Shown here piece after piece: positions 1-8,656 of a stretch of 64,000 nucleotides of DNA. Where the stretch lies: assembly GCF_010731735.1 (NCBI RefSeq), contig NZ_AP022588.1, forward strand, positions 3,348,001 to 3,412,000. The letters are read 5' to 3'. Numbering within the stretch: position 1 is the stretch's first letter; every line of letters starts with the position of its first letter. A program made the translations under genes and the position numbers. Below the pieces are notes generated by a model. It saw nothing but the letters and a program-made list of their open reading frames with translations. It made no database searches and was not told where the DNA came from. Source of the stretch: Mycolicibacterium sediminis. GTDB taxonomy: Bacteria; Actinomycetota; Actinomycetes; Mycobacteriales; Mycobacteriaceae.

Positions 1-1
1 G

Positions 2-832
2 CGCGGTGTGACGCTGCGGGTGGGACACGGCGAGTCGGTGGCGCTGGTCGGCGAGAGCGGATCGGGCAAGTCGACGCTGCTGCGGGTCATCGCCGGACTC
101 GAAAAACCGACGTCGGGAACCGTCGAACTCGCCGCGGGCGAGCGCCCGCAGATGGTGTTCCAGGACGCCGGGGCCTCCCTCACCCCGTGGCTCTCGGTGG
201 GCGAACTGATCGCCGAACGCCTGCGCCGCACGTCGATGTCGCGCAGCGAACGCAGGGCCGCCGTCATCGAGGTGCTCGAGCGGGTGGGGTTGCCCGCGGA
301 GATCGCGAAGTCGCGCGCCGGCCAACTCTCCGGCGGTCAGCGCCAACGTGTCTCGCTGGCGCGGGCGACGGTGGTCCCGCCCTCGGTCCTGCTGTGCGAC
401 GAGCCGACCAGCGCGCTCGACGTCTCGCTCGCCGCGTCGGTGCTCAACCTGATCGGCGACCTCCGCCGCAGCCTCGACATGTCCGTCGTCTTCGTCACCC
501 ACGATCTCTCGGTGGCCCGCGTGGTCGCTGACCGCATCGCGGTGATGTACCTCGGCCGCATCGTGGAGGTCGGGCCCGCCGAGCGCGTGATCGGCGACCC
601 CGCCCACCCGTACACGCAGGCCCTCGTCGACTCGATCCCCGACATCGGACGCGAATCCCGCATCCTGGCGGGCGAACCCGCCAGCCCACTGTCGCCCCCG
701 GCCGGCTGCGCCTTCCACCCGCGCTGCCCGATCGCCGTCGACGCCTGCGGCGGTGCGGATCTCGACGTCCGGCTCGAAGGCATCCCGGCCAACCCGCACC
801 AGGTGGCCTGCATCGAACGGAGGGCCGTCTAG
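2..832 (+). CDS. Peptide-type ABC transporter ATP-binding protein (DppF/OppF-like), 5' end missing
   Basis: ATPase of a dipeptide/oligopeptide-family importer, powering uptake with the two permeases that follow. The Walker A motif GESGSGKST lies almost at the window edge, followed by the signature LSGGQRQR, Walker B LLCDEPTSALD and the switch His of VTHD. The C-terminal CAFHPRCP segment is the family's extra C-terminal domain. The frame stays open to the first base, and DppF-type proteins carry about 30-40 residues before Walker A, so the true start is left of the window; an internal GTG at 8 is unlikely to be it. The stop TAG directly abuts the ATG of the next gene. The family is certain; the substrate cannot be read from the sequence. 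Confidence 0.9.
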   Translation, partial: RGVTLRVGHGESVALVGESGSGKSTLLRVIAGLEKPTSGTVELAAGERPQMVFQDAGASLTPWLSVGELIAERLRRTSMSRSERRAAVIEVLERVGLPAEIAKSRAGQLSGGQRQRVSLARATVVPPSVLLCDEPTSALDVSLAASVLNLIGDLRRSLDMSVVFVTHDLSVARVVADRIAVMYLGRIVEVGPAERVIGDPAHPYTQALVDSIPDIGRESRILAGEPASPLSPPAGCAFHPRCPIAVDACGGADLDVRLEGIPANPHQVACIERRAV

Positions 833-1711
833 ATGGCGATTGCACTACCCGCCGCCCCCCTGCTGCGCCGCCGCGCGGGGCGACGCGTGCTGGCGCTGCC
901 CGAGTCGACGTCCGCGTTAGTGAACTGGGTGGGCTTCTCGCTGGTGATCCTGGTGACGCTGATCGCCGTCGCGGTACCCCTGATCGCCCCCCACGACCCG
1001 CTGCTGCCCGTGGGCATGCCGCTGCAGGCGCCCGGCAAGGACGGCTTCCTGCTCGGATCCGACAGCATCGGCCGCGACATCCTGTCCCGTGTCCTCTACG
1101 GTGCGCGCTCCAGCTGGTTCGCCGCACTCGCGGTGGTGGCGATCGGTCTGCTGTTCGGCGGTCTCGTCGGGCTCGTCGCGGGCACCGTCGGCGGCTGGGT
1201 CGACACCGTGCTGATGCGCATCACCGACGCCTTCCTGTCCCTTCCCGCACCGGTTCTCGCGATCGCGGTGGTCGCCGCGCTCGGTCCGAGCTTCCTGCAC
1301 ACCCTGATCGCCGTGTCGATCGTCTGGTGGCCCTTCTACGCCCGGCTGGTGCGTGGCGAGATCGTTCGGCTGGCCGCCCGTCCCCACGTGGAGGCCGCCC
1401 GCCTGGCCGGCGTCAGCCGAACGCGGCTCGCCGGCCGGCACCTGCTCCCCGGTGCGGTGCCCAACGCCGTCGTCGCGGCGAGCCTAGACATCGGCACGCT
1501 GATCCTGACCCTGGCGGCCCTGTCGTTCCTCGGCCTCGGTGCCGCGGCACCCGCGCCGGAACTGGGCGCCGACTCCGCGCGCAACCTGAGCTACTTCCTG
1601 CAGCAGTGGTGGATCCCCGTGATGCCGGGTCTCGGCGTGCTGGTGCTCGCACTGATCGGGAACGTCGCGGGGGACTGCCTGCGGAATCTCATGAAGGGGA
1701 GCGGCCGATGA
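833..1711 (+). CDS. ABC transporter permease, DppC/OppC-like
   Basis: Inner-membrane permease of the importer, 292 residues. It has one membrane span near residues 27-50, the GSDSIGRDILSRVLYGAR segment typical of DppC proteins, then five more hydrophobic segments. The EAARLAGVSRTRLAGRHLLPG stretch is the EAA loop that docks on the ATPase. The ATG follows the ATPase stop with no gap, which implies translational coupling. DppC-like before DppB-like is the reverse of the usual dpp order. Family assignment is secure; substrate is unknown. Confidence 0.9.
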   Translation: MAIALPAAPLLRRRAGRRVLALPESTSALVNWVGFSLVILVTLIAVAVPLIAPHDPLLPVGMPLQAPGKDGFLLGSDSIGRDILSRVLYGARSSWFAALAVVAIGLLFGGLVGLVAGTVGGWVDTVLMRITDAFLSLPAPVLAIAVVAALGPSFLHTLIAVSIVWWPFYARLVRGEIVRLAARPHVEAARLAGVSRTRLAGRHLLPGAVPNAVVAASLDIGTLILTLAALSFLGLGAAAPAPELGADSARNLSYFLQQWWIPVMPGLGVLVLALIGNVAGDCLRNLMKGSGR

Positions 1712-1743
1712 GCGCCTGCGCGAAGAGGAGAGGGCGGGCATGA
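1708..1743 (+). other. 11-codon bridging mini-ORF between the two permease genes
   Basis: The reading frame MSACAKRRGRA starts with an ATG overlapping the stop of the first permease (ATGA) and ends with a TGA overlapping the ATG of the second permease (ATGA again). It exactly fills the 28-nt gap between the two genes. It may pass ribosomes from one gene to the next rather than make a useful peptide. The geometry is seen directly; the role is inferred. Confidence 0.35.
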
Positions 1744-2744
1744 AGACCTTCGTGGCGACCCGACTGGGCGCGATGCTGGCGATCCTCGTCGCACTCACGG
1801 GCGTGATGTTCGTCCTGCAGCACATCTCCCCGCTCGATCCGGTGAAGGCGCAGCTGGGCGCGCAGGCCTCCGCCGAGGCGGTCGCGGCGCGGCGGGAGGC
1901 CCTCGGCCTCAACGAGCCGATGCTCACCCAGTTCTGGAACTACCTGACCGGCGCCGTGAGCGGCGACCTGGGCACGTCGTACCGCACCCGGCACTCGGTG
2001 CTGAGCGACCTCGGCGACTTCTTCCCCGCCACATTGGAACTCGCGATGTTCGGACTGGCGATCGCGATCCTGCTGGCCGTCCTGCTCGCCTTCAGCACGA
2101 CACTGCGGTGGCGCGGCGCGAGCATCCTGCGGGCGGTGCTGTTCACCGGATCGTCGGCGCCGATGTTCCTCCTCGGCATCCTCGGCCTGATCGTCTTCTA
2201 CCAGCAGCTGGGCTGGGTGCCGGCCAACGGCCGCAGTGCGATCGCGGATCTCCCGGACGGACCGACGGGGCTGCTGACCGTCGACGGCCTGCTGCACTTC
2301 CGCTTCGACGTCGTGGCCGACGCGATCCACCACCTGCTGCTGCCGGGGTTCGTCATCGCGATCGGGCCGGCCGTGGCCATCGGACGGGTGCTGCGCAGCA
2401 GCCTGATCGGCGACATGGACAGCGACTACGCCCGCACCGCGCGGGCGAAGGGACTCTCGGAGGGCCGCATCATGGCGGGCCACATCCTGCGCAACTCGGT
2501 CGGTGCCGCCCTGTCGATGACGGGATTGCAGGTGGGCCTGATGTTCTCGGGCGTCCTCGTCGTCGAGCAGGTGTTCGGCTGGCCGGGCATCGGGCAGTAC
2601 ATCGCGCAGAGCATCCCCGTCGCCGACTTCCCGGCCATCGCCGGCGTCACGCTGATGCTCGGCGCCCTCTACGTGTTCATCAACACGGCGGTCGACCTGC
2701 TCCAGGCGGCCGCTGATGCACGCATCGCAGTCACAGGAGGATAA
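1740..2744 (+). CDS. ABC transporter permease, DppB/OppB-like
   Basis: Second permease of the importer, 334 residues. It has an N-terminal span (residues about 9-30), a periplasmic loop, then five hydrophobic segments and the DYARTARAKGLSEGRIMAGH loop, the EAA motif that contacts the ATPase. The C-terminal half shows the DppB pattern VLVVEQVFGWPGIGQY. The ATG has purine-rich sequence (GAGGAGAGGG) upstream and is also overlapped by the end of the bridging mini-ORF. It pairs with the preceding DppC-like gene to form the channel. High confidence for family, none for substrate. Confidence 0.92.
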   Translation: MKTFVATRLGAMLAILVALTGVMFVLQHISPLDPVKAQLGAQASAEAVAARREALGLNEPMLTQFWNYLTGAVSGDLGTSYRTRHSVLSDLGDFFPATLELAMFGLAIAILLAVLLAFSTTLRWRGASILRAVLFTGSSAPMFLLGILGLIVFYQQLGWVPANGRSAIADLPDGPTGLLTVDGLLHFRFDVVADAIHHLLLPGFVIAIGPAVAIGRVLRSSLIGDMDSDYARTARAKGLSEGRIMAGHILRNSVGAALSMTGLQVGLMFSGVLVVEQVFGWPGIGQYIAQSIPVADFPAIAGVTLMLGALYVFINTAVDLLQAAADARIAVTGG

Positions 2745-3386
2745 GTGCCGAAACAACCGCTCATCGTGGGCAACCCCGTTCTGGTGGTCGTCGACATGCA
2801 GGAAGCCGGTGACATGCCCGCCGAGGAGGTCGGCATCGAGCACATGCCGGGGTACGACGGACGAATCGAGCGGGCCCAGAGCCTGATCGAAGCGGCACGG
2901 GCTGCGGAACTGCCGATCGTGTTCTTCCAGGAGGTCCACCGGCCCAGCGGCATCGACTTCGGGCGTGAACTCGACGGCGTGGAGGGCGAACACTGCGTGG
3001 ACGGGCGGCCCGGCACGCCGCTGCACCCGGCGCTGCTGCCGAAGTTCGACGGTCCGAACCACGAGTTCCACATCGTCAAGCGTCGCTACTCCGGTTTCAT
3101 CGGAACAGAATTCGAGATCGTGCTGTCGGGTCTGAAGGCCTCGACGTTGATCCTCGTCGGCGGTCTCACCGACGTCTGCGTGCACTACACCTTCGCCGAC
3201 GCACACCAGCGCGACTTCTACGTCCGCGTCGTGACCGACTGCGTGGGTGGCTCGACGCAGTACCGCCACGATGCGGCACTGGACGCGATGGAGTACCTGC
3301 AGACCGGTGCGATGCGGACCACCGACGAGATCCTCGAGGCGTTCCGGTCCCTCACCGCCCCCGTCCTCCAAGGAGCCACCCGATGA
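2745..3386 (+). CDS. Isochorismatase-family cysteine hydrolase
   Basis: Soluble amidohydrolase-type enzyme of 213 residues. The expected catalytic triad is visible: Asp17 in VVVDMQE, Lys112 in VKRRYSGF and Cys145 in GGLTDVCVHYTF. The family includes N-carbamoylsarcosine amidase, ureidoacrylate amidohydrolase and nicotinamidase. Next to allantoinase and allantoicase genes, an N-carbamoyl-cleaving role is plausible but inferred. The GTG start lies 4 nt after AGGAGG (2735-2740), directly after the permease stop. The end overlaps the receptor gene by ATGA. Its position between transporter genes suggests it acts on the imported compound. Confidence 0.85.
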   Translation: MPKQPLIVGNPVLVVVDMQEAGDMPAEEVGIEHMPGYDGRIERAQSLIEAARAAELPIVFFQEVHRPSGIDFGRELDGVEGEHCVDGRPGTPLHPALLPKFDGPNHEFHIVKRRYSGFIGTEFEIVLSGLKASTLILVGGLTDVCVHYTFADAHQRDFYVRVVTDCVGGSTQYRHDAALDAMEYLQTGAMRTTDEILEAFRSLTAPVLQGATR

Positions 3387-4963
3387 TCCGTCGCCTCAGA
3401 ACCCTCGCCGCGGCGGGGGCCGTCGCCGCGTTGGCGCTCACCGCCTGCGGTGGTGCGGATTCCGGCGGCGGCACGCCGAACGCCGCGCCGACCGACAAGG
3501 TGCTGCACGTGTCGTTCCTGCAGGACCCGGGACAGCCGCCGGACCCCGACATCTTCTACGCCGGCCAGGGGCTGCTGCTCACCACCAACCTCTACGAGGG
3601 GCTGCTGCAGTACAAGGGCGGCACCGAGAAACCCGAGATCGAGCCGCTGCTGGCCACCGAGTGGACCGAGTCACCCGATCACCGGGTGTTCACGTTCAAG
3701 CTGCGCCAGGGCGTCACCTTCCACGACGGCACGCCGTTCACCTCCGCGGCGATCAAGGCCTCCTTCGACCGTCGCGTGGCGGTCGACCAGGGCCCGGCCT
3801 ACATGGTCAAGGACGTCGAATCGGTGACGACGCAGGGTGACTACGACGCGACCATCACCCTCAAGGCGCCCAACTCGGCGTTCCTCGACTACATCGCCTC
3901 GCCCTACGGTCCGCGGATGGTCAGCCCCGAGGGGCTGAAGAAGAACGCCGGCGGTGACAACGCGCAGGGGTACCTCACCAACCACGACCTCGGCACCGGT
4001 CCGTACACGCTGACCGCGGCCGAGGTGGGCTCGCGCTACGCGCTGGCGTCCTACCCGCAGTACTGGGGTGACAAGCCCTACTTCGAGAAGGTCGAGATCC
4101 CCGTGATCACCGACGTCTCCGCCCAGCAGTTGCAGTTCAACAACGGGCAGATCGCCGCGATCATGCACGACCTGCCGTCCTCTGCCGTCGAGCAGTACCT
4201 GAACGACGACAAGTTCGCGCACTACTCACTGCCGACGATGATGTCGAACTACCTGTACCTGAACCCGCACAAGGGGATGATGACCGACGTCGCCAAGCGC
4301 AACGCGGTGATGCAGGCCATCGACGTCGACGCCCTGGTCAAGCAGACCTACTTCGGCCGCGGCAAGAAGGCCGAGCAGGTCTACCCGCCGAACATGATGG
4401 CGGCGGAGTTCGCCAAGCAGAACGTCACCCACGATCCGTCGGTGCTGTCCGGACTCGCCGCGAGTCTGCCCGCGGACCAGAAGTCGATCACCATCGGCTA
4501 CGACTCGTCCAACCCGGACAACCAGTTGATCAGCAACCTGATCCAGACCCAGCTCGCCGCAGCAGGTCTCACCGCCAAGGTGCAGAGCTACCCGACCTCG
4601 GAGATCTACGGCTGGATCGGCACCGACGGGCAGTCCGCGCCCGAGATCTTCTCCGCCACCGCGTGGCCGGATGCCCCGTCGCCCTACACCTGGGGGCACA
4701 TCTCGTTCGACCCGGACGGCGGCCTCAACTACCTCGGCTGCTCGGCGCCACCCGTGACCGCCGCACTCGCCGAGGGATTGAACACCGGCGAGCCGCAACC
4801 CTTCTCGACCGCCGCGGAGGAAGCCACCAAGACCGGCTGCTGGCTCAACATGGCCGACGTCGACGACTTCGTCGTCGCCCAGCCGTGGCTGAAGGGCGTC
4901 GAGCAGGCCCACGTCGTCACCAACCCGAACTCGCTGCGGCTGTTCGAACTGTCGGCAGGCTGA
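3383..4963 (+). CDS. Extracellular solute-binding lipoprotein, family 5 (peptide/nickel type)
   Basis: Substrate receptor of the ABC importer, 526 residues. A positively charged start (MIRRLR), a hydrophobic stretch and the lipobox LTAC with Cys22 mark it as a lipoprotein anchored outside the membrane. The body has the family-5 pattern: LATEWTESPDHRVFTFKLRQ near residue 92 and GTGPYTL further on. Family 5 proteins bind peptides but also opines, heme, nickel chelates and other small polar compounds, so the fold does not prove a peptide substrate. The ATG overlaps the stop of the isochorismatase gene, and its own stop shares one base with the next ATG. Confidence 0.92.
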   Translation: MIRRLRTLAAAGAVAALALTACGGADSGGGTPNAAPTDKVLHVSFLQDPGQPPDPDIFYAGQGLLLTTNLYEGLLQYKGGTEKPEIEPLLATEWTESPDHRVFTFKLRQGVTFHDGTPFTSAAIKASFDRRVAVDQGPAYMVKDVESVTTQGDYDATITLKAPNSAFLDYIASPYGPRMVSPEGLKKNAGGDNAQGYLTNHDLGTGPYTLTAAEVGSRYALASYPQYWGDKPYFEKVEIPVITDVSAQQLQFNNGQIAAIMHDLPSSAVEQYLNDDKFAHYSLPTMMSNYLYLNPHKGMMTDVAKRNAVMQAIDVDALVKQTYFGRGKKAEQVYPPNMMAAEFAKQNVTHDPSVLSGLAASLPADQKSITIGYDSSNPDNQLISNLIQTQLAAAGLTAKVQSYPTSEIYGWIGTDGQSAPEIFSATAWPDAPSPYTWGHISFDPDGGLNYLGCSAPPVTAALAEGLNTGEPQPFSTAAEEATKTGCWLNMADVDDFVVAQPWLKGVEQAHVVTNPNSLRLFELSAG

Positions 4964-5811
4964 TGGCGACCCTGGTCCACCGCAGCGGCGTGCGCCGCAT
5001 CGTCCTGCTCACCCTGGGGTGGGAGGACCTCCCGAAGGCGGTGTCGGTGCACGGTGCACCCGCCGGTGAGACGATGCGCGAGCCGGTCCCGGGCGTGCTG
5101 CTGCAGACCGACGGCGGGTGGGTACTGCTCGACACCGGATTCAACACCGCACTGATCCGCGACCCGTACCTCCGTCGGCGGTACTACCCGAGCGTGGAGT
5201 ACCAGCCGGTGCTGCCCGGACCCGGGGAACCGATCGAGGAGTCGCTGGCCGAGATCGGCGTCGACGTCGACGACATCCACCTGGTCGCGGTGTCCCACCT
5301 GCACACCGACCACGCCGGCGGGCTCAAGCTGTTCGCCGGCAAGGTGCCCGTGCACGCGCAGCGCCGCGAACTCGAGTACGGCCTGTCGAATCACCCGGAA
5401 CCGGAGAAGCACGCCATCTTCCGTGTGGACTTCGACGATCCGGCCATCGACTGGCAGCTCGCCGACGGCGAATCGGAGGTCGCGCCCGGCATCACGGCGG
5501 TACCGACCTACGGACACACCCCGGGCCACCAGAGCTTCGTGGTCCAGCTCGACGAGTCGGTGACCGGCGAGGACGGACCGGACGGCCCGGACGGCTACGT
5601 CTTCGCGTTCGACGCCGCCGACCTGACCGAGAACATCGAGCACGAGAGGGCGATCGGCGGATTCATCGACGTGCAACCCGAGGAGACGATCGAGCCGATC
5701 CGCAGGCTGAAGAAGCTGGCCGCCGACAAGGGCTACCCGCTGATCCCCGGCCACGACCCACACGTGTGGCCGGAGATGACCACCCACTTCCACGACCGGT
5801 TCGGGGCCTGA
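4963..5811 (+). CDS. Metallo-beta-lactamase-fold hydrolase, lactonase-like
   Basis: Zinc-dependent hydrolase of 282 residues. The metal-binding HxHxDH motif is SHLHTDHAGG (His112, His114, Asp116, His117), with further likely ligands in YGHTPGH and FAFDAAD. The arrangement resembles N-acyl homoserine lactonases and related cyclic ester or amide hydrolases of the AttM/AiiA group. No signal peptide is visible, so it should be cytoplasmic. The ATG shares one base with the receptor stop (TGATG), and the allantoinase GTG follows its stop without a gap. In this setting it may open a lactone or cyclic intermediate; that role is inferred. Confidence 0.82.
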   Translation: MATLVHRSGVRRIVLLTLGWEDLPKAVSVHGAPAGETMREPVPGVLLQTDGGWVLLDTGFNTALIRDPYLRRRYYPSVEYQPVLPGPGEPIEESLAEIGVDVDDIHLVAVSHLHTDHAGGLKLFAGKVPVHAQRRELEYGLSNHPEPEKHAIFRVDFDDPAIDWQLADGESEVAPGITAVPTYGHTPGHQSFVVQLDESVTGEDGPDGPDGYVFAFDAADLTENIEHERAIGGFIDVQPEETIEPIRRLKKLAADKGYPLIPGHDPHVWPEMTTHFHDRFGA

Positions 5812-7122
5812 GTGGATCTGGTGCTGCGCGCCAGGCGCGTACTGCTCGACGGTGAGGTGCGGGCGGCGTCCGTCGCGGTCGCGGAGGGCGTCGTCGTCGA
5901 GATCGGGCCCCTCGACTCTCCACGCCTCGCCCACGTCGAGGTGGAACTGCCGGACGAGGTGGTGCTGCTGCCCGGCTTCGTCGACACCCACGTGCACGTC
6001 GACGATCCCGGCACCGACTGGGAGGGGTTCGCGACCGCCACCGCCGCCGCGGCGGCGGGCGGCATCACCACCCTGGTGGACATGCCGCTCGACTCGGTGC
6101 CTGTCACCACCACCGTCGCCGCGCTGGAGGCGAAACGCCGCTCCGCGCAGGGCAACTGCCACGTCGACGTCGCGTTCTGGGGCGGCGTGGTGCCCGGCAA
6201 CGTCGGTGCCCTCGCGCCGCTGGCCGACGCGGGCGTGCGGGGCTTCAAGTGCTTCCTCACCGACTCGGGCAACCCGGACTTCCCCCGTCTGCGTCCGGGG
6301 GAGTTCCGCGCGGCGATGGCAGAGGTCGCCGATCTCGGGTCGGTCCTCCTGGTGCACGCCGAGAGTCACCGCGTGATCGAGGCGAGTCCACCGCCGAGAG
6401 GCACCGACTACGCGTCGTTCCTGCGGTCCCGACCGGACGCCGCCGAGGAGGACGCCGTCGCCCTCGTGATCGACGCGGCCCGGGACACCGGCGCACGGGT
6501 GCACGTCGTCCACGTCTCGAGCGCGAACGTATTGCCCGCGCTCGCGGCGGCCAAGCGCGCCGGGGTGTCGATCACCGCCGAGACCTGCCCGCACTATCTC
6601 GCCTTCACGGCCGAGGAGGTCCCCGACGGCGGCGTCGAGTACGCGGCGTGCCCACCCATCCGGACGGCGGCGAATCGCGACCTGCTGTGGGCCGGCCTGC
6701 GCGACGGCACCCTCGACCTGGTGGTGTCCGATCACTCGCCGTGCGCGCCGGACCTCAAGGGCGACGTTGACTTCGGCGCGGTGTTCGGCGGGATCAGCTC
6801 GCTGCAGGTGAGCCCGCGGGCGACGTGGACGGAGGCGTCGGCGCGCGGCGTCGGGCTGGCGGAGCTGAGCCGCTGGACCTCCGAGCGGCCCGCGGCCCTC
6901 GCCGGATTCACCGACCGCGGCCGGATCGCGGTGGGGATGCGCGCCGACCTCTGCGCCTTCGACCCCGACGCAGAGGAGACGGTGCACGCGGCGGCACTGC
7001 ACCACCGGCATCCCGTCAGTCCGTACGACGGCGTCGTCCTGCGCGGCGCGGTGCACGGGACCTGGGTGGCGGGCGCAGCCGTGTACGCCCGGATGGGGCA
7101 ACCGGCGGGGAGCGTGCCGTGA
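5812..7122 (+). CDS. allB: Allantoinase / cyclic amidohydrolase
   Basis: Amidohydrolase-superfamily enzyme of 436 residues, likely opening the hydantoin ring of allantoin to allantoate. Metal-binding features appear in order: DTHVHVDDPG (His60, His62), the carbamylatable Lys146 in GFKCFL, His182 in LVHAESH, His234 in HVVHVSS and the catalytic Asp307 in VVSDHSPC. Length fits allantoinases and dihydropyrimidinases. The allantoicase gene immediately downstream is what favours allantoinase over hydantoinase. GTG start directly after the previous stop; its TGA overlaps the GTG of the next gene. A related cyclic ureide as substrate is possible. Confidence 0.82.
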   Translation: MDLVLRARRVLLDGEVRAASVAVAEGVVVEIGPLDSPRLAHVEVELPDEVVLLPGFVDTHVHVDDPGTDWEGFATATAAAAAGGITTLVDMPLDSVPVTTTVAALEAKRRSAQGNCHVDVAFWGGVVPGNVGALAPLADAGVRGFKCFLTDSGNPDFPRLRPGEFRAAMAEVADLGSVLLVHAESHRVIEASPPPRGTDYASFLRSRPDAAEEDAVALVIDAARDTGARVHVVHVSSANVLPALAAAKRAGVSITAETCPHYLAFTAEEVPDGGVEYAACPPIRTAANRDLLWAGLRDGTLDLVVSDHSPCAPDLKGDVDFGAVFGGISSLQVSPRATWTEASARGVGLAELSRWTSERPAALAGFTDRGRIAVGMRADLCAFDPDAEETVHAAALHHRHPVSPYDGVVLRGAVHGTWVAGAAVYARMGQPAGSVP

Positions 7123-8132
7123 CGGACGTGGACTTGGCGTCTCGAGCGTTGGGCGGCAGCGTGATCGCCGCGAGCGACGAGTCGTTCGGGGTCAAGGAGC
7201 GGCTGATCGATCCCGCCGAACCGGCGTTCGTGCCGGGTACCTACGACCTGCGCGGCGAGGTGGTCGACGGGTGGGAGACCCGCAGGCACGCCGGCGTCGA
7301 CGGCGACTGGGCGATCATCAGGCTGGGCGCCCCGGGCCGGATCCGCTCGGTCGACGTCGACACCCGCTTCTTCTCCGGCAACCACCCGACGGCCTGCCGC
7401 GTCGACGCGTGCGTGCTCGCGCCGACGGCGGACGCGACGGCCACGGGTGTCGCGTGGACCGGTCTGGTCGACGAGACGGTGCTGAAGGCCGACTCACACA
7501 ACGCGCTGACGGTGTCCGACCGACGACGGTGGACGCACGTGCGGCTGCGGCTCTCGTCCGACGGCGGCGTCGCACGGCTGCGCGTCCACGGCGAGGTGAT
7601 CCCCGACCCCCGGGCGTGGGCCGACCTCACCGTCGAGGTGTCGGGCCTGGAGCAGGGCGGCCGCGTCGAATGGTGCAGCGACGGCTTCTACTCCGACGCG
7701 GGAGCGCTCATCGCGCCCGGCCGTCCGGCGAACATGGGCGACGGCTGGGAGACCCGGAGGCGCCGCGACGTCGGACCGGACACCCATGACGCGGTCCTGA
7801 TCTCGTTCGCCGCCGCCGCCGACCTCCGGCGCATCGAGGTCGACACGTCCTACTTCGTGTTCAACGCCTCTCCGGAGGTCTCGGTCCTCGGCAGCAGGGG
7901 CGGCCCCGACGGCGACCACGGCTGGGCGCTGGTCCCGTTCGACGTCGACGTGCTGCCCCGCACGCGGCTGGCCACCGATGCGCGGCAGGTGTTCACCGTC
8001 GACGTGCGCGGCGTCACCGCCCTACGGGTGCAGGCCTACCCCGACGGCGGCATCGCGCGGATACGGGCGCTCGGCATCCCGACACCCGACGGGTGGACCC
8101 GGCTGCGCACGCGGTGGGAGGAGGCGTCGTGA
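7119..8132 (+). CDS. alc: Allantoicase
   Basis: Hydrolyses allantoate to ureidoglycolate and urea. The 337-residue protein shows the two tandem allantoicase beta-sandwich repeats: each has a GWETRRxxxxD motif (VVDGWETRRHAGVDGDW and GDGWETRRRRDVGPDTHD), followed by VDVDTRFFSGNHP or IEVDTSYFVFNASPE. GTG at 7119 is chosen because it overlaps the allantoinase stop (GTGA) and the protein then begins TDVDLASRALGGSV, the usual allantoicase N-terminus; longer in-frame extensions would lie inside the previous gene. Its end overlaps the next start by GTGA. No ureidoglycolate lyase or urease gene is visible in the window. Confidence 0.9.
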   Translation: MTDVDLASRALGGSVIAASDESFGVKERLIDPAEPAFVPGTYDLRGEVVDGWETRRHAGVDGDWAIIRLGAPGRIRSVDVDTRFFSGNHPTACRVDACVLAPTADATATGVAWTGLVDETVLKADSHNALTVSDRRRWTHVRLRLSSDGGVARLRVHGEVIPDPRAWADLTVEVSGLEQGGRVEWCSDGFYSDAGALIAPGRPANMGDGWETRRRRDVGPDTHDAVLISFAAAADLRRIEVDTSYFVFNASPEVSVLGSRGGPDGDHGWALVPFDVDVLPRTRLATDARQVFTVDVRGVTALRVQAYPDGGIARIRALGIPTPDGWTRLRTRWEEAS

Positions 8133-8656
8133 CGTCGGTCGTGGCTGCGGACTGCACCGGACTCTGGCGACGCACGCTGCTCGTCGGCGCCGACGGCTCC
8201 CGGGACACCAGCACCGGCGTGCGGTGGCTGCAGGGCCCGACGGCATACGTGGACTCGCGTGGTTTCGCGGGCAGGCTGCACCAGCGCGGTGACGTCTTCG
8301 AGTGGCACCGGGACGTCGAGATCGAGCCGCCGGGACCGCATCCCGACGCCGGTGCGATGCACTGGGACGGCGACGTCCTCGTCGAGACGGGGGTGCACGA
8401 GGACTACGTCGAGCACTGGCAGCGCGTCCCGGGTCCGACGACGCCGTGCGGCGCGATGTTCGTACGCGGCCCCGACGGCAGTCGCGGCCTGGTCGTGCGT
8501 TCCGGTCGGCTCTTCGGCTGGGCAGGAGGCGGGGCGGTCGTCATCGACGACGTCGGCAGCCCGCGCTGGGCCGATCTTCGCTTCGCGGACAACCAGATTC
8601 GGGCCAATGGCGTGCGCTGGATCATCGACGAGTACGAAGGGACGGTCAATCAATGA
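8129..8656 (+). CDS. Unrecognised beta-rich, Trp-rich protein in the ureide operon
   Basis: Protein of 175 residues with no family I can name firmly. It is rich in Trp, Gly and Val with alternating hydrophobic positions, suggesting a beta-barrel. The first half has GLWRRTLLV, VRWLQGPTAYVDSR and VFEWHRDVEI; the second has YVEHWQRV, RGLVVRSGRLFGWAGGG and WIIDEY. The pattern vaguely recalls lipocalin-like HRI1 proteins, only as a guess. No signal peptide, membrane segment or metal motif is seen. The GTG overlaps the allantoicase stop and the TGA overlaps the next ATG, so it is translated with the pathway enzymes and probably serves the same substrate. Confidence 0.75.
   Translation: MTSVVAADCTGLWRRTLLVGADGSRDTSTGVRWLQGPTAYVDSRGFAGRLHQRGDVFEWHRDVEIEPPGPHPDAGAMHWDGDVLVETGVHEDYVEHWQRVPGPTTPCGAMFVRGPDGSRGLVVRSGRLFGWAGGGAVVIDDVGSPRWADLRFADNQIRANGVRWIIDEYEGTVNQ

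Noticed and set aside
1689..3371. 560-codon minus-strand frame opposite permease and isochorismatase genes
   Set aside because: Same shadow effect; the plus-strand genes have clear family motifs and coupled starts.
4729..7101. 790-codon minus-strand frame opposite the MBL and allantoinase genes
   Set aside because: Antisense shadow of GC-rich coding sequence; composition is biased and no start or ribosome-binding site is convincing.
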